This document shows, in pieces, positions 1 to 7,803 of a stretch of DNA of 58,195 nt (positions are counted from its first letter, which is position 1; the number at the start of each line of letters is the position of its first letter). The notes under the pieces were generated by a model, which was not told where the DNA came from, did not search any database, and saw only the letters and a list, made by a program, of their open reading frames with translations. Origin of the DNA: Streptomyces nanshensis (GTDB lineage Bacteria; Actinomycetota; Actinomycetes; Streptomycetales; Streptomycetaceae); the NCBI RefSeq assembly GCF_001751255.1, contig NZ_LJGW01000257.1, positions 1-58,195 of the forward strand, read 5' to 3'. A program made the translations under genes and the position numbers.

Positions 1-125
1 GGGCCGGCCGTGGCGCCGCCCGCGCCGCCGCCCCCGTCCGCGCCGTCCTTCGGGGTGCCCTCCGCGGGGGGTTCGTCGCGGTGGCCCTCGCCGTCCGCCG
101 GCCTCTCGGGCTGATTGTCGGCCAT
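1..125 (-). CDS. N-terminus of an unidentified protein (partial, runs off the left edge)
   Basis: A leftward reading frame starts at ATG 125 and stays open to the edge of the window. It is preceded by a good ribosome binding site (GGGGAG, five bases upstream of the ATG). Only about 41 residues are visible. They are very hydrophilic and rich in Pro, Glu, Asp and Gly (MADNQPERPADGEGHRDEPP, then a Gly/Ala run), which resembles the disordered cytoplasmic tail of many actinobacterial membrane proteins. No domain is visible, so no function is proposed. The start is well supported; the identity is unknown. Confidence 0.6.
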   Translation of the reverse strand, partial: MADNQPERPADGEGHRDEPPAEGTPKDGADGGGGAGGATAG

Positions 126-146
126 CGCACTCCCCACATCGGCGGA

Positions 147-158
147 TGATCATGATCA
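147..158. promoter_or_regulatory. Perfect 12-bp palindrome upstream of the leftward gene
   Basis: TGATCATGATCA is its own reverse complement. It lies 22 bp upstream of the ATG at 125, where a promoter or operator would be expected. No regulator is recognised. The rest of 126-358 holds no gene and presumably carries the tRNA promoter, which I could not place with confidence. Confidence 0.3.
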
Positions 159-358
159 CGCAGCGTGAGTAGAGAGTAGGGCGCTCACAGGGCACCGGCG
201 AGGAAGGAGCGAATAGTCGTACTGACGTGGTGCAAGGGGCGGTTGAAGGCTCCCGCGACCCCGTAGCGGACGGCGGAAGCGGGGGTGACAGGCGGCCTCC
301 GACGGGCCCGATACGGATTTCACCTTTGGCTGTCAGACGTGTAATGTCTTCACCGCTC

Positions 359-431
359 GCCCCAATAGCTCAGTCGGCAGAGCGTCTCCATGGTAAGGAG
401 AAGGTCAACGGTTCGATTCCGTTTTGGGGCT
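359..431 (+). tRNA. tRNA-Thr (GGT)
   Basis: The 73-nt cloverleaf has a GCCCCAA/TTGGGGC acceptor stem, D-arm AGCTC..GAGC and a T-arm with GGTTCGATTCC. The anticodon GGT sits in CATGGTAA and reads threonine ACC/ACT. The discriminator base is T and no CCA end is encoded. Confidence 0.93.
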
Positions 432-477
432 CTGATGTGTGAGATCTCCCGTCGGGAGAGGGGAGTCCGCGCATCGT

Positions 478-550
478 GGCGGTGTAGCTCAGTCGGTAGA
501 GCAAGCGGCTCATAATCGCTGTGTCACCGGTTCAAGTCCGGTCACCGCTA
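478..550 (+). tRNA. tRNA-Met (CAT), elongator type
   Basis: The acceptor stem is GGCGGTG/CACCGCT with a G-T pair at position 1, followed by discriminator A. D-arm GCTC..GAGC, anticodon CAT in GCTCATAAT and T-arm CCGGTTCAAGTCCGG are all present. The paired first position is an elongator feature, since initiators carry a mismatch there. It lies 46 nt after tRNA-Thr and 90 nt before rpmG, so the three may be cotranscribed. Confidence 0.93.
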
Positions 551-640
551 CTTCACCGAATGTAGCCGATTGTGGGGTCGGTCCTTCGATCGGCTACTCT
601 TCCTGCGTTCTGGCCCATCTGTCCGTCAAGGAGCACTCAC

Positions 641-805
641 GTGGCTGCCACAGACGTCCGCCCGAAGATCACGCTGGCCTGCGTGGAGTGCAAGGAGCGG
701 AACTACATCACCAAGAAGAACCGGCGCAACAATCCGGACCGTCTTGAGATGAAGAAGCACTGCCCGCGCTGCAACGCCCACACGGCGCACCGCGAGACGC
801 GCTGA
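641..805 (+). CDS. rpmG: 50S ribosomal protein L33 (Zn-binding form)
   Basis: A 54-residue L33 of the large ribosomal subunit starts at GTG with AAGGAG seven bases upstream. Two CxxC pairs (CVEC and CPRC) form the zinc ribbon, so this is the C+ paralogue; streptomycetes usually keep zinc-free copies elsewhere under Zur control. The order tRNA-Thr/tRNA-Met/rpmG before the MaoC pair matches the mycobacterial hadABC locus. A strong terminator follows directly. Confidence 0.96.
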   Translation: MAATDVRPKITLACVECKERNYITKKNRRNNPDRLEMKKHCPRCNAHTAHRETR

Positions 806-820
806 ACTCAGGCCCTTCGA

Positions 821-855
821 CGAGGCCGTCCCCGCTCCCTGCGGGGGCGGCCTCG
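821..855 (+). terminator. Terminator after rpmG
   Basis: A 15-bp stem (821-835 with 841-855, one G-T pair) closes a five-base TCCCT loop. It separates the tRNA/rpmG unit from the dehydratase genes. Confidence 0.85.
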
Positions 856-938
856 TGTCGTTGTGCCGCCGCCCGGCGCTCCCGGTGACGCCGGGTGACG
901 GCCCGCATCACCGTCACCGTTCAGGAGGTGCCGCGCCC

Positions 939-1400
939 ATGGCGCTCGACCAGTCCTTCGTCGGGCGGAGCTATCCGCCCACCGCGCCCTACGAGGTGGG
1001 ACGCGAGAAGATCCGGGAGTTCGCCGAGGCCGTCGGCGACGGCAACCCCGCCTACACGGACCGCGCGGCGGCGGAGGCCCTCGGGCATCCCGACGTGATC
1101 GCCCCGCCCACGTTCGTCTTCGCGATCACCTTCCGCGCCGCCCGGCAGGTCACCGAGGACCCCCAACTCGGCCTGGACTACAGCCGGGTGGTGCACGGCG
1201 ACCAGAAGTTCGTCTACAGCCGTCAGGTACGGGCGGGGGACCGGCTCACGGTCTCCTCCACGATCGAGGCCATCAAGTCCATGGCGGGCAACGACATCCT
1301 CGACGTACGCGGCGACGTGCACGACGAGAGCGGAGAGCTCGTGGTGACTGCGCACACCAAGCTGGTCGCCCGCGGACCCGAGTCCGAGGAGGAGGGCTGA
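939..1400 (+). CDS. HadA-like MaoC family hot-dog protein, non-catalytic partner
   Basis: This 153-residue protein starts at ATG 939, chosen because AGGAGGTG lies just upstream; a longer frame from 855 has no such signal. It is a single hot-dog fold of the UPF0336/HadA type. The region VGDGNPAYTD (residues 32-41) corresponds to the hydratase motif, but the catalytic His is replaced by Tyr39, as in mycobacterial HadA, which stabilises the acyl chain while HadB does the chemistry. Its stop overlaps the start of the next gene by one base (TGATG). By analogy the pair forms a (3R)-hydroxyacyl thioester dehydratase. The substrate is unknown, since streptomycetes do not make mycolic acids. Confidence 0.85.
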   Translation: MALDQSFVGRSYPPTAPYEVGREKIREFAEAVGDGNPAYTDRAAAEALGHPDVIAPPTFVFAITFRAARQVTEDPQLGLDYSRVVHGDQKFVYSRQVRAGDRLTVSSTIEAIKSMAGNDILDVRGDVHDESGELVVTAHTKLVARGPESEEEG

Positions 1401-1834
1401 TGGCGGCGAAGATCGCATACGCCGACGTCGAGACCGGCACCGAACTGCCCGCGCAGACCTTCCCCGTGGACCGCGAGCGGCTCGTGCGCTATGCGGGCGC
1501 CTCCGGCGACTTCAACCCCATTCACTGGAACGAGCGTTTCGCCAAGGACGTCGGCCTTCCCGACGTCATCGCGCACGGCATGTTCACCATGGCCGAGGCG
1601 ATCCGCGTCGTCACCGACTGGACGGGCGATCCCGCCTCCGTCGTCGAGTACGGCGTGCGCTTCACCCGTCCCGTGGTCGTGCCCGACGACGACAAGGGCG
1701 CCTCGATCGAGGTGAGCGGCAAGGTCGCCGCGAAGCTGGACGACGAGGCGCGTACCGTCCGCGTCGATCTGACGGTGCTGAGCGCGGGCCAGAAGGTGCT
1801 GGGCATGTCCCGCGCGGTGGTCCGCCTCGCGTAA
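1400..1834 (+). CDS. HadB-like MaoC family dehydratase, catalytic subunit
   Basis: This 144-residue hot-dog protein carries the complete hydratase-2 signature: SGDFNPIHWNE at residues 35-45 with Asp37, Asn39 and His42, followed by IAHGMFTMA. It should dehydrate (3R)-hydroxyacyl thioesters, or hydrate enoyl thioesters, as a heterodimer with the product of the preceding gene, with which it is translationally coupled. In Mycobacterium the same gene pair sits between rpmG2 and secE and acts in FAS-II. Here murB and four other genes have come between, and no hadC is present. Confidence 0.87.
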   Translation: MAAKIAYADVETGTELPAQTFPVDRERLVRYAGASGDFNPIHWNERFAKDVGLPDVIAHGMFTMAEAIRVVTDWTGDPASVVEYGVRFTRPVVVPDDDKGASIEVSGKVAAKLDDEARTVRVDLTVLSAGQKVLGMSRAVVRLA

Positions 1835-1948
1835 GAGCCGCGTCCGGCCGGAGAGGGCCGTCGCAAGGACGGCCCCACGAGGACGGCCGGGGGCGGGGCG
1901 GGTGCCGCCGTGGGCGACGGGCGCGCCCCCTCTCGTACGCTGGTGCGC

Positions 1949-3004
1949 GTGCAGGAACTCCATGACGCCCCCCTCGCCCCCCTCACCACCTTCCGGCTCG
2001 GCGGTCCCGCGGCCCGCCTCCGTACGGCCACGACCGACGACGAGGTGGTCGCCGCCGTCCGCGAGGCCGACGCCTCGGGCACCCCGCTGCTGATCGTCGG
2101 CGGCGGCAGCAACCTCGTCATCGCCGACGAGGGCTTTCCGGGGACCGCACTGCGCATCGCCACGCGCGGCTTCGAACTCACCGGCACCCGCCTGGAGTTG
2201 GCCGCCGGGGAGAACTGGTCGGACGCCGTCGCCCGCACCGTCGACGCCGGGCTCGCGGGCGTCGAGTGTCTGGCGGGAATCCCCGGTTCCGCGGGCGCGA
2301 CCCCCATTCAGAACGTGGGCGCGTACGGGCAGGAGGTCTCCTCCACCGTCACCGAGGTCGTCGCATACGACCGGCACACGGGGCGGACGGTCACCCTCCC
2401 CAACGCGGAGTGCGGCTTCGCCTACCGCCACAGCCGCTTCAAGGCCGACCCGTCCCGCTACGTCGTCCTCCGCGTCCGCTTCCAACTGGAGGACGCCGGG
2501 GGGCTGTCGGCGCCGCTGAAGTACGCGGAGACGGCGCGCGTCCTCGGCGTCGAGCCCGGCGACCGCGTCCCGGCGCAGACCGCGCGCGAGACCGTGCTGA
2601 AGCTCCGCGCGGGCAAGGGCATGGTGCTCGACCCGGAGGACCACGACACCTGGTCCGCGGGCTCCTTCTTCACCAACCCCGTGCTGGACGAGGCGGAGTT
2701 CGAAGCCTTCACCGCCCGCGTCGCCGAACGCCTGGGCCGCGACGTCGCGGCGCCCGCCTTCCCGGCGGGGGAGGGCCGTACGAAGACCTCGGCCGCCTGG
2801 CTCATCGACCGCGCGGGATTCACCAAGGGGTACGGGACGGGCCCGGCCCGCATCTCGACCAAGCACACCCTGGCGCTCACCAACCGCGGCGACGCGACGA
2901 CCGCCGATCTGCTGGCGCTGGCCCGCGAGGTACGGGACGGGGTGCGCGAGGCGTTCGGCGTGACGCTCGTCAACGAACCCGTGACCGTGGGCTGCGCGCT
3001 GTAG
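1949..3004 (+). CDS. murB: UDP-N-acetylenolpyruvoylglucosamine reductase MurB
   Basis: MurB reduces UDP-GlcNAc-enolpyruvate to UDP-MurNAc with NADPH and FAD, the second cytoplasmic step of peptidoglycan synthesis. The 351-residue protein shows the FAD-binding GGGSNLV, the GIPGSAGATPIQNVGAYGQE segment, YRHSRFK, SAGSFFTNPVL with the catalytic Ser, and a C-terminal NEPVTVG with the catalytic Glu. No ribosome binding site precedes the GTG. A TACGCT hexamer (1936-1941) ends seven bases before it, so the message is probably leaderless. An in-frame GTG at 1943 is the alternative start. The gene is a single unit facing a leftward gene. Confidence 0.95.
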   Translation: MQELHDAPLAPLTTFRLGGPAARLRTATTDDEVVAAVREADASGTPLLIVGGGSNLVIADEGFPGTALRIATRGFELTGTRLELAAGENWSDAVARTVDAGLAGVECLAGIPGSAGATPIQNVGAYGQEVSSTVTEVVAYDRHTGRTVTLPNAECGFAYRHSRFKADPSRYVVLRVRFQLEDAGGLSAPLKYAETARVLGVEPGDRVPAQTARETVLKLRAGKGMVLDPEDHDTWSAGSFFTNPVLDEAEFEAFTARVAERLGRDVAAPAFPAGEGRTKTSAAWLIDRAGFTKGYGTGPARISTKHTLALTNRGDATTADLLALAREVRDGVREAFGVTLVNEPVTVGCAL

Positions 3005-3105
3005 AAGCGCTCTTGGAGGAGCGCATCGCAGGCGTGGCGCGAACTGCCGGGCGGGGAGCGCCTGTTCACGTACGTACGCCTGCACACGCGCACGCTCGTA
3101 CGGCT

Positions 3106-3138
3106 GATGTGCGGGCACGCCTCGATGTGCGGCCACGC
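3106..3138. repeat. Short imperfect direct repeat in the murB convergent gap
   Basis: GATGTGCGGSCACGC occurs twice, 18 bp apart (3106-3120 and 3124-3138, 14 of 15 bases identical). It lies in the 163-bp gap between the convergent murB and oxidoreductase genes. The rest of the gap is rich in GTACG and CACGC words. No role is evident. Confidence 0.4.
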
Positions 3139-3167
3139 GCCCCCGCGCGCCTCTGTCCGCCTCCCGG

Positions 3168-3812
3168 TCAGGAAGCGATCCCCACTCCCTGCCGTACCGT
3201 CTCCGGATCGTCGACCATCGCCAGGATCGCCGTGGCCAGGTCGGCGCGGGAGACGGAGTGGCTGCGTCGCACGTTGCCGCCGACGACCCGTTGGTACCTG
3301 CCGGTCGCGGCCCCGTCCGTCAGCTTGGGCGGCCGGACGAGCGTCCAGTCCAGGCCGCTCGCCTGCACCGCCTCCTCCATCACCGCCAGATCCGCGTAGA
3401 CCGCACGCAGCGCCCGGCGCACCAGCGGCACCGCCACCCGCCGGAAGAGCAGGCTCTCGCCCTCTCCCCACGCCACGACGGGAGCGGCGCTCACCCCGAT
3501 ATAGCGGCGCACGCCGCCGTCCGCCATCGCCGCGAGCATCGCGCGCGTCCCGCGGGAGGCGATGCCCGCGGCCTTGTTGCTGGGTGCGCCCAGCGCGGAG
3601 AGCACCGCGTCGCGGCCGGCCACGGCGGGCGCCAGCGCCGCCGGGTCGGTGACGTCGGCGGTGACGACGTCGAGCCGCGCGGGCTCCTCGTTCCGTACGG
3701 TCAGCCGGGCCGGGTCCCGTACGACCGCGGTGACCTGGTGTCCGGCGTCCAGCGCCTGCTGTACGAGTTGGCGGCCGGTGCCGCCCGTCGCTCCGAAGAC
3801 CGTGAGACGCAC
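3168..3812 (-). CDS. NmrA-like NAD(P)-binding oxidoreductase (atypical SDR)
   Basis: The protein has 214 residues from GTG 3812, preceded by GAAGGA. The N-terminus LTVFGATGGTGRQLVQQALDA is the Rossmann GATGGTG signature of the atypical SDR-a5/NmrA group, related to flavin reductase (BVR-B)-like proteins. The central DAVLSALGA and the WTLVRPPKL region also fit. It is probably an NADPH-dependent reductase or redox sensor; the substrate cannot be read from sequence. It is divergent from a TetR regulator across a 129-bp region with a clear palindrome, so it is probably that regulator's target. Confidence 0.8.
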   Translation of the reverse strand: MRLTVFGATGGTGRQLVQQALDAGHQVTAVVRDPARLTVRNEEPARLDVVTADVTDPAALAPAVAGRDAVLSALGAPSNKAAGIASRGTRAMLAAMADGGVRRYIGVSAAPVVAWGEGESLLFRRVAVPLVRRALRAVYADLAVMEEAVQASGLDWTLVRPPKLTDGAATGRYQRVVGGNVRRSHSVSRADLATAILAMVDDPETVRQGVGIAS

Positions 3813-3888
3813 AGTGCTTGTCCTTCCGTGCGGTGAGGCGTGGTTGGGGATCGGTGAGGGGGCCGGCGGCTGGGCCGGTTCCTGGGTG

Positions 3889-3940
3889 GGTAAGTGTTCA
3901 CTCACCAACTCTGCCACTGATCCCGCGCCTAGGGTGAGTG
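3889..3940. promoter_or_regulatory. Candidate TetR operator and leaderless promoter between the divergent genes
   Basis: The imperfect palindrome GGTAAGTG-TT-CACTCACC covers 3889-3906. A second half-site, GGTGAGTG, lies at 3933-3940 immediately before the tetR start. The second half-site overlaps a TAGGGT -10 hexamer (3930-3935) exactly six bases before the ATG, as for a leaderless message. This arrangement predicts autorepression together with control of the divergent oxidoreductase. Confidence 0.6.
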
Positions 3941-3941
3941 A

Positions 3942-4628
3942 ATGCCCACCCGTTCCCCGGATTCCTCGGCCCGGCCCCGTCCCACCCGCGAACGCATCCT
4001 CGACGCCGCCGAGGAGCGCATGCGCACCATCGGTCTCGCGCGCGCCACCACCAAGGAGATCGCCCGTGCCGCCGGCTGCTCGGAGGCCGCGCTCTACAAG
4101 CACTTCTCGGGCAAGGAGGAGATCTTCGTCCACGTCCTGAAGGAACGGCTGCCTCCGCTCAACCCGCTCCTCGACGAACTCGGCGCGGGCGAGGCATCCG
4201 CGGCCCGTACCGTCGAGCAGAACCTGATCGAGATCGCCCGCCGCGCGGCGCGCTTCTACGAGCACAGCCTCCCCATCGCCGCGTCCCTCTTCGCCGAGCC
4301 GACGCTGCTGCGCCGCCACGACGAGGCCATGCGCAGTCTCGGCACCGGTCCGCACAAGCCCGTCGAGGCGCTCGCCGGGTATCTGCGCGCCGAGCGCGCG
4401 GCAGGACGCGTCCGCCCCGGAGCGGATCCGGAGGCCGCCGCCGCGCTTCTGCTCGGCGCGTGCAGCCAGCGCGCGATCCTGCTGAGCATCGGGGGAGGGG
4501 CGGAGGCGTCCCAGCCGCTGGAGGACTTCGCCGCGGACATCGTCCGTACGCTGCTCGCGGGGATCGCGCCCGCCGGCGACGCCGCGTCCTCGGTGTCCTC
4601 CGCGGACGACGGTACGGCGCCCGACTGA
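3942..4628 (+). CDS. TetR/AcrR family transcriptional regulator
   Basis: This 228-residue repressor has the TetR helix-turn-helix near the N-terminus. RERILDAAEERM is followed by ATTKEIARAAGCSEAALYKHF (residues about 34-55), with the usual YKHF ending of the recognition helix. The remaining all-alpha part is a ligand-binding and dimer domain whose ligand is unknown. The last 25 residues are low-complexity Ala/Ser/Asp. It is divergent from the NmrA-like oxidoreductase, with matching half-operators in the shared promoter, so autoregulation and control of that gene are likely. Confidence 0.9.
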   Translation: MPTRSPDSSARPRPTRERILDAAEERMRTIGLARATTKEIARAAGCSEAALYKHFSGKEEIFVHVLKERLPPLNPLLDELGAGEASAARTVEQNLIEIARRAARFYEHSLPIAASLFAEPTLLRRHDEAMRSLGTGPHKPVEALAGYLRAERAAGRVRPGADPEAAAALLLGACSQRAILLSIGGGAEASQPLEDFAADIVRTLLAGIAPAGDAASSVSSADDGTAPD

Positions 4629-4674
4629 TCCGCCGGGTCCGCCAGGTCCGCCGGACCCACTAGCTCCGGGTCCG

Positions 4675-5688
4675 CTACGCGAGCCAGTCGTCGACGGCGG
4701 CCAGCGTCCGCTCGCGCCGCTCCTGCGGCATCGACGCCCCGCGCACCGACTGCCGTGCCAGCTCGGCCAGTTGCTCGTCGGTGAAGCCGTGCGTCTCCCG
4801 CGCGATGGCGTACTGCGCGGCGAGCCGCGAGCCGAACAGCAGCGGGTCGTCCGCCCCGAGGGCCATCGGGACCCCGGCGTCCCAGAGCGTGCGCAGCGGC
4901 ACGTCCCCCGGCTTGTCGTACACGCCGAGCGCCACGTTCGAGGCGGGACAGACCTCACAGGTGATGCTCCGCTCGGCCAGCCGTGCCAGCAACTCCGGTT
5001 CCTCGGCGGCCCGTACGCCGTGCCCGATCCGCGTCGCCTGCAGATCGTCGAGGCAGTCGCGCACGCTGAACGGCCCGGTCAGCTCGCCGCCGTGCGGTGC
5101 CGCCAGCAGCCCGCCGGCCCGCGCGATCGCGAAGGCACGGTCGAAGTCCCGTGCGAAACCCCGGCGTTCGTCGTTGGAGAGTCCGAAGCCGACGATGCCG
5201 CGGTCCCGGAAGCGGACGGCGAGCCGCGCGAGCGTCCGTGCGTCGAGCGGGTGCTTCATCCGGTTCGCCGCGACCACGACCCGCATCCCGAGACCGGTGT
5301 CGCGCTCCGCGCTCTCCACCGCGTCCAGGATGATCTCCAGCGCGGGGATGAGACCGCCCAGCCGGGGCGCGTACGAGGTCGGGTCGACCTGGATCTCCAG
5401 CCAGTGCGAACCGTCGCGCACATCCTCCTCCGCGGCCTCGCGCACGAGCCGCCGGATGTCCTCCGGTTCGCGCAGACAGGAGCGCGCGATGTCGTACAGC
5501 CGCTGGAAGCGGAACCAGCCCCGCTCGTCCGTCGCCCGCAGCTTGGGCGGCTCGCCGCCGCTCAGCGCCGCGGGCAGGTGCACGCCGTACTTGTCGGCGA
5601 GTTCCAGCAGCGTGGACGGGCGCATCGAACCCGTGAAGTGCAGGTGCAGATGGGCTTTGGGCAGGGTGCGCAGATCTCGGACGGCCAT
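4675..5688 (-). CDS. Adenosine deaminase family protein
   Basis: The metal-dependent TIM-barrel hydrolase has 337 residues from ATG 5688 (or 343 from GTG 5706). It deaminates adenosine or a related purine/aminodeoxy nucleoside in the cytoplasm. Visible metal and catalytic motifs are HLHLH (His13, His15), PHGGE, IGHG and LGADDPLLFG. The shorter start is preferred because CAAAAT lies exactly six bases upstream, matching the leaderless promoters of neighbours, and neither start has a ribosome binding site. It may act on a substrate other than adenosine, since streptomycetes carry several members of this family. Confidence 0.88.
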   Translation of the reverse strand: MAVRDLRTLPKAHLHLHFTGSMRPSTLLELADKYGVHLPAALSGGEPPKLRATDERGWFRFQRLYDIARSCLREPEDIRRLVREAAEEDVRDGSHWLEIQVDPTSYAPRLGGLIPALEIILDAVESAERDTGLGMRVVVAANRMKHPLDARTLARLAVRFRDRGIVGFGLSNDERRGFARDFDRAFAIARAGGLLAAPHGGELTGPFSVRDCLDDLQATRIGHGVRAAEEPELLARLAERSITCEVCPASNVALGVYDKPGDVPLRTLWDAGVPMALGADDPLLFGSRLAAQYAIARETHGFTDEQLAELARQSVRGASMPQERRERTLAAVDDWLA

Positions 5689-5761
5689 CCACGGATTTTG
5701 CCGCACACCGCCCGCCGGCCGGTAGCCGCCCGTCCCTGAACGGGCGCTCGCCCGAACACGG

Positions 5762-5796
5762 GGACGGCCCCCGGGCGTCGTACCCGGGGGCCGTCC
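5762..5796 (-). terminator. Terminator after the aminotransferase gene
   Basis: A perfect 14-bp stem (GGACGGCCCCCGGG, 5762-5775, with 5783-5796) has a seven-base loop. It lies 60 bp beyond the aminotransferase stop codon in its direction of transcription. Confidence 0.85.
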
Positions 5797-5855
5797 TCTG
5801 CGTCCTCCGCGTCCGCCGGCCGTCTGCCCGGCCGGCTCCGCGTCGTCAGCCGCGG

Positions 5856-7094
5856 TCAGTCGCGCGCCTCGCCCAGCAGCTTCTGCATCCGCGAGACGCC
5901 CTCGGCCAGGTCCTCGTCCCCGAGCGCGTACGACAGCCGCAGATAGCCGGGGGTGCCGAACGCCTCACCCGGTACGACCGCCACCTCGGCCTCCTCCAGG
6001 ATCAGTTCGGCCAGCTCGACGCTCGTCGCCGGGCGCCTGCCGCGGATCTCCTTGCCGAGCAGGGCCTTCACCGAGGGGTAGGCGTAGAAGGCGCCCTCGG
6101 GCTCGGGGCAGAGCACGCCGTCGATCTCGTTGAGCATCCGCACGATCGTGCGGCGACGGCGGTCGAAGGCCGCCCGCATGTCCGCGACCGCGTCGAGGCT
6201 GCCCGAGACGGCGGCCACGGCGGCGACCTGCGAGACGTTGCTGACGTTCGAAGTGGCGTGCGACTGAAGGTTCGTGGCCGCCTTCACCACGTCCTTCGGA
6301 CCGATGATCCAGCCGACGCGCCACCCCGTCATCGCGTACGTCTTGGCCACGCCGTTGACGACCACGCACTTGTCGCGCAGTTCGGGTACGACGGCCGGAA
6401 GCGAGGTGAACACCGCGTCCCCGTAGACGAGATGCTCGTAGATCTCGTCCGTCAGCGCCCAGAGCCCGTGCTCCACGGCCCACTTGCCGACCGCCTCGAC
6501 CTGCGCACGCGAATACACGGCGCCGGTGGGGTTGGAGGGCGAGACGAAGACGACCATCTTCGTACGCTCCGTGCGCGCGGCCTCCAACTGCTCGACGCTC
6601 ACGAGGTATCCGGTCGTCTCGTCGGCGACGACGGGCACGGGCACGCCGCCCGCGAGCCGGATCGACTCGGGGTAGGTCGTCCAGTACGGCGCCGGGACGA
6701 TGACCTCGTCACCCGGGTCGAGGACGGCGGCGAACGCCTCGTAGATGGCCTGCTTGCCGCCGTTGGTGACCAGCACCTGCGCCGGGTCGATCTCGTAACC
6801 GGAGTCGCGCAGCGTCTTCTCGGCGATCGCGGTCTTCAGTTCGGGCAGGCCGCCGGCCGGGGTGTACCGGTGGTTCCTCGTGTCACGGCAGGCCTCGGCT
6901 GCCGCGTCCACGATGTAGCCGGGGGTCGGGAAGTCCGGCTCGCCCGCGCCGAAGCCGATCACCGGACGCCCGGCGGCCTTGAGGGCCTTCGCCTTCGCGT
7001 CGACGGCGAGCGTCGCGGACTCGGAGATCGACCCGACGCGGGCCGATACTCGACGTTCGGTGGGTGACTGTGCGGGTGGCGTTGGAGCGCTCAT
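5856..7094 (-). CDS. aspC: Aspartate aminotransferase, class I PLP-dependent
   Basis: The 412-residue fold-type I aminotransferase interconverts aspartate and 2-oxoglutarate with oxaloacetate and glutamate. Motifs include [10 protein letters not shown] near residue 50, SNPTG (Asn188), TDEIYEH (Asp216 pairing with the PLP nitrogen), the Schiff-base Lys251 in [13 protein letters not shown], and a C-terminal RLSYA for the substrate carboxylate. The start at 7094 gives the normal family length. GAAACT lies exactly six bases upstream and no ribosome binding site is seen, so a leaderless message is likely. A dual role as prephenate aminotransferase is possible for this subgroup but cannot be decided here. 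Confidence 0.92.
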   Translation of the reverse strand: MSAPTPPAQSPTERRVSARVGSISESATLAVDAKAKALKAAGRPVIGFGAGEPDFPTPGYIVDAAAEACRDTRNHRYTPAGGLPELKTAIAEKTLRDSGYEIDPAQVLVTNGGKQAIYEAFAAVLDPGDEVIVPAPYWTTYPESIRLAGGVPVPVVADETTGYLVSVEQLEAARTERTKMVVFVSPSNPTGAVYSRAQVEAVGKWAVEHGLWALTDEIYEHLVYGDAVFTSLPAVVPELRDKCVVVNGVAKTYAMTGWRVGWIIGPKDVVKAATNLQSHATSNVSNVSQVAAVAAVSGSLDAVADMRAAFDRRRRTIVRMLNEIDGVLCPEPEGAFYAYPSVKALLGKEIRGRRPATSVELAELILEEAEVAVVPGEAFGTPGYLRLSYALGDEDLAEGVSRMQKLLGEARD

Positions 7095-7270
7095 GAAGGC
7101 AGTTTCCCAGACCGCCGTACGCGGCGGCACCGGGGAGTGCGGCGGTAGCGCTGTTACGTGTTCGACGCCCGGCGGGGGAGCACGTACACTCACACGTCGT
7201 CGGTTCCCGGCCCCGTGCCCGGTGCGCAGACCGAGCAGTCGCCGCCATGGGGTAAGTTGGGGAATCACAA

Positions 7271-7343
7271 AGGGTCGTAGCTCAATTGGAAGAGCACTGG
7301 TCTCCAAAACCAGCGGTTGGGGGTTCGAGTCCCTCCGGCCCTG
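7271..7343 (+). tRNA. tRNA-Trp (CCA)
   Basis: The acceptor stem AGGGTCG/CGGCCCT carries discriminator G. The anticodon CCA lies in GTCTCCAAAAC, and the T-arm is GGGGGTTCGAGTCCCTC. It stands immediately before secE-nusG, the usual actinobacterial arrangement. Confidence 0.95.
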
Positions 7344-7453
7344 CTCCACACTCCGTCCAAGCGGCGTGTGAGTGCTTGCGTACGTACTGAAATGCACCGC
7401 TGTGCGGCCGGGCCGGATGCCGCGCGGCATCGACCCGGATCAGGTGAGGACGA

Positions 7454-7732
7454 GTGACGGAGATCACGGATACCACCCAGGTCCCAGAGCCCGGCGGGTC
7501 GTCGGAAGGCAAAGGCCGTCGCGGGGGCAAGCGCGCCAAGAAGGGTCCGCTGGGCCGACTCGGGCTCTTCTACCGCCAGATCATCGCCGAGCTCCGCAAG
7601 GTCGTCTGGCCCACCCGGCAGCAGCTCTCGACGTACACCTCCGTGGTGATCGTCTTCGTCGTCATCATGATTGGTCTCGTGACCGTGATTGACTACGGGT
7701 TCACCCAGGCCGTCAAGTACGTCTTCGGCTGA
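7454..7732 (+). CDS. secE: Preprotein translocase subunit SecE
   Basis: SecE is the small membrane subunit of the SecYEG channel. It has 92 residues from GTG with GGTGAGGA upstream. A charged Gly/Lys-rich N-terminus precedes the conserved amphipathic helix FYRQIIAELRKVVWPTRQQL and one transmembrane segment, VVIVFVVIMIGLVTVI. The single-membrane-span form is typical outside enterobacteria. It lies 71 nt before nusG in the standard secE-nusG pair; its partner secY is in the spc operon of this window. Confidence 0.96.
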   Translation: MTEITDTTQVPEPGGSSEGKGRRGGKRAKKGPLGRLGLFYRQIIAELRKVVWPTRQQLSTYTSVVIVFVVIMIGLVTVIDYGFTQAVKYVFG

Positions 7733-7803
7733 GCCCGCGAAGGCGCCGCCTCGCGGTGCTTTGCGCATGTTCGAACCCATGAAGCCAGGAAGAAGCAGCC
7801 ACC

